In this document: in pieces, positions 1-4,887 of the stretch
Position numbering within the stretch: position 1 is the stretch's first letter
Layout: the number at the start of each line of letters is the position of its first letter
Assembly: GCA_030616835.1 (NCBI GenBank)
Contig: JAUWWP010000103.1
Location: forward strand, 1 to 7,865
Direction of reading: 5' to 3'
Origin: Deltaproteobacteria bacterium
Lineage (GTDB): Bacteria > Desulfobacterota > G020345765
DNA length: 7,865 nucleotides
The notes under the pieces: model-generated
What the model saw: only the letters and a program-made list of their open reading frames with translations
The model's database searches: none
What the model was told of the DNA's origin: nothing
Program-made: the position numbers and the translations under genes

Positions 1-440
1 AAGGCATTTCTGCTTAAAAGAAGTCTTTGTTGCTTTTTATAAAATGGTATCTCTTTCTCATAAACAAATTTATTGTTTGTGTTTATGTCCGTATATAAAA
101 GCCTGTCGATAATTTTTCTCTTGAGAACTGTTTTCTGAACGATTTCTTCAGCATCTTCTGGCAAAAGCTTCTGATAAAATATACCTTCTGGATAGATAAT
201 TACATTTGGTTCAGCTTCACAAAAACCGTGACACCCGGTAACCCTGATAGAAACTTTACTCCTGGTTTTGGACGAAAGTTTGTTTACTGCTTTTTTGACA
301 GCTTGAATAATTTTTAGAGACCCGCGTGCTTGTCCGCAAGTACCAGATGAAATTGCTATGGTAACAGTTTCAGGATCTTTGCTTTTTAATATTTCTTTTC
401 TGAGTCTTTCCAGATCTTCTGACGATTTTAACTTTTTCAT
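1..440 (-). CDS. nuoF: NuoF/HydB-like NADH-binding flavoprotein subunit, N-terminal part (cut by left edge)
   Basis: This is the N-terminal 146 codons of a gene that continues past the left edge. Residues about 25-105 form the thioredoxin-like ferredoxin domain found at the front of HydB/HndC/FdhB-type subunits of bifurcating hydrogenases and formate dehydrogenases; classical complex I NuoF lacks it. Visible motifs are SSGTCGQARGS (C35), TGCHGFCEAEP (C70, C74) and the exit sequence KKQQRLLLSRNA, which matches the linker to the FMN/NADH domain. That flavin domain would lie beyond the edge. By family, it would pass electrons between NAD(H) and iron-sulfur clusters in the cytoplasm. The ATG at 440 gives the usual short helix before the domain but overlaps nuoE by 71 bases, and only a weak AGAAAG-type ribosome site precedes it. 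The expected first cysteine of the C-x4-C pair is absent (Ile30). I translated the frame by hand and it is open to the edge. Confidence 0.85.
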   Translation of the reverse strand, partial: MKKLKSSEDLERLRKEILKSKDPETVTIAISSGTCGQARGSLKIIQAVKKAVNKLSSKTRSKVSIRVTGCHGFCEAEPNVIIYPEGIFYQKLLPEDAEEIVQKTVLKRKIIDRLLYTDINTNNKFVYEKEIPFYKKQQRLLLSRNA

Positions 441-903
441 TTTCTGTCTTTCTTATATTCCTCAAAAGTGATAATGCCTTTGAAAGAGTCATTTGACCAT
501 GATATTCACCATCTATAACTACAATAGGTCCTATGGCACAACAACCAAGACAATTAACTGTTTGTAAAGTAAACTTGAAATCATGAGTTGTCTCTCCTGG
601 CTTAATTCCAAGATTCATTGAAATTGTATCTACAATTCTTGCTCCTCCTCTTACATGACAGGCGGTCCCCAAACAAACAATAATGAGGTGTTCTCCTATG
701 GGTTTAAGGTTAAACGAATTATAAAAAGTTGCAACACCATAAACATCGATAAGTGACAGGGCAAATTTTTTGGATACTATCTTGATTGCATCTTCAGGGA
801 TATATCTATATTTATCCTGGATACCCTGCAATATCGCTATTAAAGAATTCCCATGAATCTTCTTGCATCTCTCAACGATTTTTGTGATATTCTTATCATT
901 CAT
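370..903 (-). CDS. nuoE: NuoE/HydC-type [2Fe-2S] subunit (24 kDa family)
   Basis: This 177-residue protein is the thioredoxin-like [2Fe-2S] subunit that works with NuoF/HydB. Residues 1-65 are the helical N-terminal part, with YIPEDAI and DVYGVATFYNSF as in NuoE. The cluster ligands are all present: C77 and C82 (CLGTAC, C-x4-C), then C118 and C122 (NCLGCC, C-x3-C), followed by the family sequence AIGPIVVIDGEYHG. By family it transfers electrons in NADH dehydrogenase, NAD(P)-dependent hydrogenase or formate dehydrogenase complexes; this window cannot decide which. The ATG at 903 has an AAGGA ribosome site 9 bases upstream. The protein normally ends near residue 150; here a very basic tail of about 26 residues continues inside the start of the next gene. 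A sigma-54 type promoter lies about 135 bases upstream. Confidence 0.9.
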   Translation of the reverse strand: MNDKNITKIVERCKKIHGNSLIAILQGIQDKYRYIPEDAIKIVSKKFALSLIDVYGVATFYNSFNLKPIGEHLIIVCLGTACHVRGGARIVDTISMNLGIKPGETTHDFKFTLQTVNCLGCCAIGPIVVIDGEYHGQMTLSKALSLLRNIRKTENEKVKIVRRSGKTQKRNIKKQRS

Positions 904-1037
904 ATCTTTAATTCCTTAAAATCAATCTAAAAATGTGAGTAGTTTTTAAGAGAACTAAAAACACATATTAACCACCTGCGAATGAGACTGAAATTGACTA
1001 TCGCCTCCATGCGATGACTTTCTCTACCTCTAAAGAC

Positions 1038-1052
1038 GCAATTAATATGCCA
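1038..1052 (-). promoter_or_regulatory. Sigma-54 (-24/-12) promoter for the nuoE-nuoF operon
   Basis: Read on the minus strand, the site is TGGCAT-ATTAA-TTGC. The consensus is TGGCAC-N5-TTGC, so 5 of 6 bases match in the -24 element and 4 of 4 in the -12 element, with the required GG-N10-GC spacing. The predicted transcription start is near 1026, giving a leader of about 123 bases before the nuoE ATG at 903. Direction and position fit nuoE as target. The match is direct; activity is inferred. The window also encodes an NtrC-family activator of sigma-54. Confidence 0.65.
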
Positions 1053-1101
1053 GCCTATTTTGTTGAAAGAATGGGGGATTTAGGGGGACCTGGGAGGATC
1101 T

Positions 1102-1142
1102 TATTGTTGCTTTTTATACAATCTGTTCAAAAAGCAACAATA
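1102..1142. promoter_or_regulatory. Perfect 14-bp inverted repeat upstream of the sigma-54 promoter (possible enhancer site)
   Basis: The left arm TATTGTTGCTTTTT (1102-1115) is the exact reverse complement of the right arm at 1129-1142, with 13 bases between; an inner ACA/TGT pair could extend the hairpin. Its centre (1122) is about 96 bases upstream of the predicted sigma-54 start, the usual distance for an enhancer-binding protein. No T-run follows the outer ends on either strand, so it is a poor terminator. It could instead be a remnant of a small mobile repeat. Confidence 0.5.
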
Positions 1143-1209
1143 CTTAATATGCATAAAACCTTTAACTCAGTCTTAGCACAATGGGGAAAAGTAGGAAAGA
1201 GAATACTGG

Positions 1210-2538
1210 CTACAGGACAGTAAGGTATTTTTTTATCTCGTAATCGGTCACCTGCATCCGATACTGGTCCCACTCGATCTTTTTATTATCGATGAATTTA
1301 TGGAAGACATGCTCTCCCAGGACCCTTTTTGCCATATCGCTCCTTTCAAAAAGCGATATTGCCTCAATGAGGCTTCCCGGCAGAGACTCAATCTTTCTTT
1401 CAGCCCTCACATCTCCGCTCATATTATACACATCCTCCTCCACCGGCTCAGGCAATTCATATCCCTCCTCTATCCCATTCATACCCGCTCCGAGCATCAA
1501 GGAAAATGCCAGATAAGGGTTACAGGCAGGGTCGGGGCTCCGGAATTCGGCTCGGGTAGCCTCCCCTTTTCCTGGCCGATACATGGGGATCCTTACCAAA
1601 GTAGACCTATTTCTCCTTGCCCAGGATATATAGACCGGGGCCTCATAGCCTGAAACCAACCTCTTATACGAATTTACCCATTGATTCAGGACCGCGGTTA
1701 TCTCGGAGCCATGCCTGAGTAGGCCGGCTATATATGATTTAGCCACTTTAGAAAGGTGGTATTCATCATCCGGGTCAAAGAAGGCATTCTCCCCATCTTT
1801 AAATAAGGACTGGTGGGTGTGCATCCCTGAGCCATTCACACCAAATATGGGCTTGGGCATAAACGAGGCATACACCCCTTTATTCATAGCCACCTCTTTC
1901 ACCACCACCTTATAGGTCATAACATTATCGGCCATACTCAGGGCATCGGTGTATTTCAGGTCTATCTCATGTTGGGATGGGGCCACCTCATGGTGGGCAT
2001 ATTCCACCTTGATCCCCATCTCTTCCAAAACTAACATGCTTTCCCGCCTCAGATCATGCCCGACATCCAGGGGGAGGAAATCAAAGTACCCCCCTTGATC
2101 AAGGCTCTCGGTGGCTTGGTTGGATTTGAAATAAAAGTATTCAAGCTCTGGACCAACAAAGAATGTGTAGCCCAGTTTTTTTATTTCCTCAAGATTCCTT
2201 TTTAGCACACAGCGGGTATCTCCCTCATAAGGGCTTCTATCAGGATTAAGAATATCGCAGAACATCCTCGCCCCTTGACTACTCTCCGGGCTCCAGGGGA
2301 GGATTTGAAAGGTAGCGGGGTCAGGGACGGCTACCAGGTCGCTCTCATAAATCCGGGCAAAGCCCTCAACAGATGAGCCATCAAAACCCATCCCCTCGGA
2401 AAAGGCCTTATCCAGCTCCCGGTCAGTAATGGCAAAGCTCTTGAGCTGCCCCAGGATGTCCACAAACCATAGCTTTATGAATTTCACATTTTTGTCCTTT
2501 ACTGTTCTAAGAACCTCTTCCTTTAATTTATCTTTCAT
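1210..2538 (-). CDS. glnA: Glutamine synthetase, type I-alpha
   Basis: The 442-residue enzyme joins ammonia to glutamate using ATP. The N-terminal beta-grasp domain has DGSSVEGFARIYESD (residues 53-67). The catalytic domain shows metal and substrate residues in family order: E131 and E133 in GPELEYFYF, E184 and E191 in HHEVAPSQHEIDL, H240 in NGSGMHTHQS, R293 in NSYKRL, E299 in GYEAPVY, R311 and R316 in NRSTLVRIP, and E331 and R333 in EFRSPDP. The length, the arginine in GFARI (equivalent to Arg62 of the Bacillus enzyme) and the lack of the longer GSI-beta insertion with its NLYDLPPEE adenylylation sequence place it in the I-alpha group. That group is typically feedback-inhibited by glutamine rather than adenylylated. 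The NQWVNSYKRL variant resembles actinobacterial GlnA2-like sequences. The start overlaps the nadE stop as ATGA, with a GAGGGGG ribosome site, so translation is probably coupled. Confidence 0.97.
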   Translation of the reverse strand: MKDKLKEEVLRTVKDKNVKFIKLWFVDILGQLKSFAITDRELDKAFSEGMGFDGSSVEGFARIYESDLVAVPDPATFQILPWSPESSQGARMFCDILNPDRSPYEGDTRCVLKRNLEEIKKLGYTFFVGPELEYFYFKSNQATESLDQGGYFDFLPLDVGHDLRRESMLVLEEMGIKVEYAHHEVAPSQHEIDLKYTDALSMADNVMTYKVVVKEVAMNKGVYASFMPKPIFGVNGSGMHTHQSLFKDGENAFFDPDDEYHLSKVAKSYIAGLLRHGSEITAVLNQWVNSYKRLVSGYEAPVYISWARRNRSTLVRIPMYRPGKGEATRAEFRSPDPACNPYLAFSLMLGAGMNGIEEGYELPEPVEEDVYNMSGDVRAERKIESLPGSLIEAISLFERSDMAKRVLGEHVFHKFIDNKKIEWDQYRMQVTDYEIKKYLTVL

Positions 2539-3320
2539 TTTACCCCCTCAAAATCTTTTGGTTGGAACATCCTTGGGAGATTCCTTTTATGTTCGGAGGC
2601 CTTAATAGCCTCTTCCACTTTTTTAACTTTCTCTATCGGGATATCAGTAATCTCCCCTTTATCTATACCCTGAATTATTCGGTCCAGCTCATTATATGTT
2701 ATTCCCATCTCACCTTCATCTGTCTGTCCTTCCCAGAGCCCGGCCGAAGGAGTTTTATTAATTATCTCGGTAGGAATTCCTAAAACATTAGCTAACTGTC
2801 TAACCTCGCTCTTGGTAAGTCCTCCTAAGGGTAAGAGGTCCGCTCCTCCGTCCCCATATTTTGTAAAATATCCCATCATAATCTCGCTCCGGTTTCCCGT
2901 CCCCACAACCAAATAATTGAGCTTATTTGCCAGATAATAAAGGGAGGTCATTCTCAGGCGGGGCTTAAGATTTGCCCCGGGCATGCTTACCTCTTTGTTC
3001 GAGTAGGGTCTATCCTCTAATTTGAAATATAGCTTTGATAGGATATCGGAAAGATCTACGAGCTTTGTTTCTATCTGAAAGTCTTCGGCTACCTTCCAGA
3101 CGTGCTTTAATTCTAAAGGGTTAGTGTAGCAAGGCATTAACAGTCCCAGGCTATCTTCGGGAACTGCCCTTTTGCACAATACTGCCACCACTGAGGAATC
3201 CAGTCCTCCACTCATTCCAAAAACCAGCCCCCTGGCCCCTGCTTCCTTCACCATAGCTTTCAACCAATCAACCAGCTTCCCGGTTAGTTCTCTTAAATCA
3301 ATATCCTGTTTCGCTTGCAT
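2535..3320 (-). CDS. nadE: NH3-dependent NAD+ synthetase
   Basis: This 261-residue enzyme amidates nicotinic acid adenine dinucleotide to NAD+, using ATP and free ammonia. The PP-loop ATP-binding motif SGGLDSS lies at residues 37-43. GTGNRSEIMMGYFTKYGDGG (140-159) and DLLPLGGLTKSEVRQLA (161-177) are NadE signatures, followed by TPSAGLWEGQTDE (190-202) and HKRNLP near residue 244. There is no N-terminal nitrilase-like glutaminase domain, so it should depend on ammonia rather than glutamine. The ATG at 3320 is the earliest usable start, because an in-frame TAA lies at 3333-3335. No clear ribosome site precedes it; a 13-base palindrome occupies that spot. The gene is coupled to glnA by a 4-base overlap and follows the two-component genes after 157 bases. 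Confidence 0.95.
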   Translation of the reverse strand: MQAKQDIDLRELTGKLVDWLKAMVKEAGARGLVFGMSGGLDSSVVAVLCKRAVPEDSLGLLMPCYTNPLELKHVWKVAEDFQIETKLVDLSDILSKLYFKLEDRPYSNKEVSMPGANLKPRLRMTSLYYLANKLNYLVVGTGNRSEIMMGYFTKYGDGGADLLPLGGLTKSEVRQLANVLGIPTEIINKTPSAGLWEGQTDEGEMGITYNELDRIIQGIDKGEITDIPIEKVKKVEEAIKASEHKRNLPRMFQPKDFEGVK

Positions 3321-3333
3321 ACTAATTATTAGT
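3321..3333. repeat. 13-base palindrome directly before the nadE start codon
   Basis: ACTAAT-T-ATTAGT is a perfect palindrome with 6-base arms abutting the nadE ATG, where a ribosome site would be expected. It could be an operator or simply AT-rich spacer. Function is not shown. Confidence 0.4.
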
Positions 3334-3351
3334 TATTCGGTTACGCTGCTC

Positions 3352-3374
3352 GCCCCGTAAAATTTCTACGGGGC
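3352..3374. repeat. 8-bp stem hairpin in the nadE leader
   Basis: GCCCCGTA (3352-3359) pairs perfectly with TACGGGGC (3367-3374) across a 7-base loop. On the minus strand the hairpin would lie in the nadE leader, 31 bases before the start codon. No T-run follows it in either direction. Together with the adjoining CTCAGGACAAGGCCTT stretch it looks like the dispersed intergenic repeats of many environmental genomes; that is an impression, not a match. Confidence 0.45.
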
Positions 3375-3390
3375 TCAGGACAAGGCCTTT

Positions 3391-3422
3391 CCCTCTCCCC
3401 CGGGGGAGAGGGGATTTTTTTT
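3391..3422 (+). terminator. GC-rich perfect palindrome followed by eight T (plus-strand terminator shape)
   Basis: The arms CCCTCTCCCCC (3391-3401) and GGGGGAGAGGG (3402-3412) form an 11+11 perfect palindrome, followed after GA by T8 at 3415-3422. This is intrinsic-terminator shape for plus-strand transcription, yet no plus-strand gene is seen upstream. On the minus strand, in the direction of the genes, the T-run becomes a leading A-run and no U tail follows. The palindrome has no loop bases of its own. It may be a copy of a dispersed GC palindrome and not a working terminator. Confidence 0.45.
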
Positions 3423-3477
3423 GGAAATTGTAAGTATCAATTTGGGATAATATCTCTGCCCAATTTCCCTTACCTTC

Positions 3478-4884
3478 TCAGACATCTGACCCCTTCCCAA
3501 CAATCTTAACCTCTTTAGAGAATCCGTATCTTTCCATCCGTTTTCGCAATGTATTACGACTTATTCCTAAGAGCTTGGCAGCCTGAACCTGGTTGCCCCC
3601 GGTCTTATCCAAGGCCTTCTGGATTAAGATCCTCTCTACCTCAGGCATTACCTTCACGCCTCCCCTATTCAAAAACACATTGTCCAGGGCCTTGCCCAGT
3701 ATATCTTCCAGCGTCCCTCCCTCTTCCCTTTGGGTAGTGATCTGCAAATCCTCCGGCATAATAATATCCCCCTTGGCCAGGATTACCGCCCTTTTTATGC
3801 AGTTCTCCAGTTCCCTTACATTCCCGGGCCAGTTGTATTCTCCTAACATCTTCGTGGCAGCATCGCTGATGGTAACTCCCTCCCGGCCTAAATCCTTAGA
3901 GTATTTCTCCAGGAAATACTTAGTAAGCTCAGGGATGTCCTCTCTTCGCTTCCTTAAAGGAGGAAGCTCTATCGAAATGACATTTAAACGATAATACAAA
4001 TCCTCTCGGAAGCTACCTTTTCTTATAGCCTCCTCGATATCCATGTTAGTGGCGGCCAGTAGCCGGACATCAACCTTTATGGTCTCCTTACCCCCTAATC
4101 TACTGAATTCCCCATCCTGGATAACCCTCAGGATCTTCGCCTGGGTGGTAGGGCTCATATTCCCGATCTCATCAAGAAATATAGTCCCCTTATGGGCCTG
4201 CTCAAACCTGCCAATTCGGCGCTCATCGGCCCCGGTAAATGAACCTCTTTCGTGACCAAATAGCTCGCTCTCCAGAAGGGTATCGGGTATGGCGGCAGAA
4301 TTGACCGCTAAAAACAGCTTGTCCGCTCGGAGGCTATTCTGGTAGATAGCCCGAGCTATTAGCTCCTTGCCGGTTCCACTTTCTCCCCTGATTAAAACCG
4401 TAATATCCTTTTCTGCTGTCTGCCCTATCTTCTTAAATATCTCCTGCATGGGGGCGGAGAAACCAACAATCCTATCACCCTCCTCACCTCCCTTGGGGGG
4501 AAGGTATGTTACCTTTCTCATAAGCCCGCCCTGGGAAAGAGCCTTTTTTGCTATCTCCAGAATCCGGGGGGCATCAAAGGGCTTGACTATATATTCGTAA
4601 GCCCCCAATTTCATGGCCTCGATGGCGGTCTGCATAGTCCCATATCCAGTCATTATAACCACTGGCAGTTTTTTATCTACCTCCTTGATTCTGTTCAAGG
4701 CTTGAAGTCCATCCATCCCCGGAAGCCTTATATCCATCATTACCAGATCGATCTTAGTCCTTTTTATCTTAGCAATGGCCTTATGAGCATCAAAGGCAGA
4801 GATGACCTTGAACTCGGGAGAAAAGATTTTTCTGAAGGAATAGTGGACATTGCGCTCGTCATCCACTATCAATATCTGCTTCAC
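3478..4884 (-). CDS. NtrC-family sigma-54-dependent response regulator (REC-AAA+-Fis)
   Basis: The 468-residue protein has three domains. The receiver domain (about 1-118) has acidic D8/D9, phospho-acceptor D51 in MMDIRLPGMDG, T79 and K101. The AAA+ sigma-54 interaction domain (about 138-375) has Walker A GESGTGKE (167-174), the sigma-54 contact loop as GSFTGA (214-219, the GAFTGA motif with Ser for Ala), Walker B GTIFLDEI (233-240), sensor ATN (278-280) and FREDLYYRLN. The Fis-type helix-turn-helix is at about 428-455 (NQVQAAKLLGISRNTLRKRM). It should activate sigma-54 promoters when phosphorylated by the kinase encoded directly upstream. The start is GTG, supported by AGGAG 7 bases before it, inside the kinase end. 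The neighbours nadE and glnA suggest nitrogen control, but receiver and helix-turn-helix sequence alone do not tell NtrC from AtoC/ZraR/HydG types. Confidence 0.95.
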   Translation of the reverse strand: MKQILIVDDERNVHYSFRKIFSPEFKVISAFDAHKAIAKIKRTKIDLVMMDIRLPGMDGLQALNRIKEVDKKLPVVIMTGYGTMQTAIEAMKLGAYEYIVKPFDAPRILEIAKKALSQGGLMRKVTYLPPKGGEEGDRIVGFSAPMQEIFKKIGQTAEKDITVLIRGESGTGKELIARAIYQNSLRADKLFLAVNSAAIPDTLLESELFGHERGSFTGADERRIGRFEQAHKGTIFLDEIGNMSPTTQAKILRVIQDGEFSRLGGKETIKVDVRLLAATNMDIEEAIRKGSFREDLYYRLNVISIELPPLRKRREDIPELTKYFLEKYSKDLGREGVTISDAATKMLGEYNWPGNVRELENCIKRAVILAKGDIIMPEDLQITTQREEGGTLEDILGKALDNVFLNRGGVKVMPEVERILIQKALDKTGGNQVQAAKLLGISRNTLRKRMERYGFSKEVKIVGKGSDV

Positions 4885-4887
4885 TTC

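Larger units (their letters stand above)
904..1209. other. Gene-free region between glnA and nuoE
   Basis: I see no credible gene in these 306 bases. Reading frames here are short and have no recognisable motif. The region holds a sigma-54 type promoter and an upstream inverted repeat, both described separately, and between them a G-rich stretch on the plus strand at 1073-1097 (two runs of five G separated by ATTTA, then GGG and GG). No hairpin followed by a T-run is seen after glnA, so how glnA transcription ends is unclear. Confidence 0.7.

Noticed and set aside
27..41. 15-base direct repeat of TTGTTGCTTTTTATA with the arm at 1104-1118.
   Set aside because: One copy lies inside the nuoF-like coding region (Lys/Gln codons) and the string is low in complexity; probably chance.
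928..1010. Minus-strand frame of 27 codons starting at ATG 1010, as a possible leader peptide for nuoE.
   Set aside because: Very short, no ribosome site at good spacing, no attenuation signature such as repeated codons; chance is likely.
1014..1223. Plus-strand open frame of 69 codons across the glnA-nuoE spacer.
   Set aside because: No family motif, it runs through the inverted repeat and into the end of glnA, and its composition looks non-coding.
3439..3466. Imperfect inverted repeat around AATTTGGG and CCCAATTT after the regulator, as a terminator or NtrC site.
   Set aside because: It has a mismatch, a 12-base loop and no T-run, and does not fit the TGCACC dyad of NtrC.
3549..3994. Long plus-strand frames opposite the regulator, kinase and glnA genes.
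   Set aside because: They are shadows of well-supported minus-strand genes with complete domain motifs.
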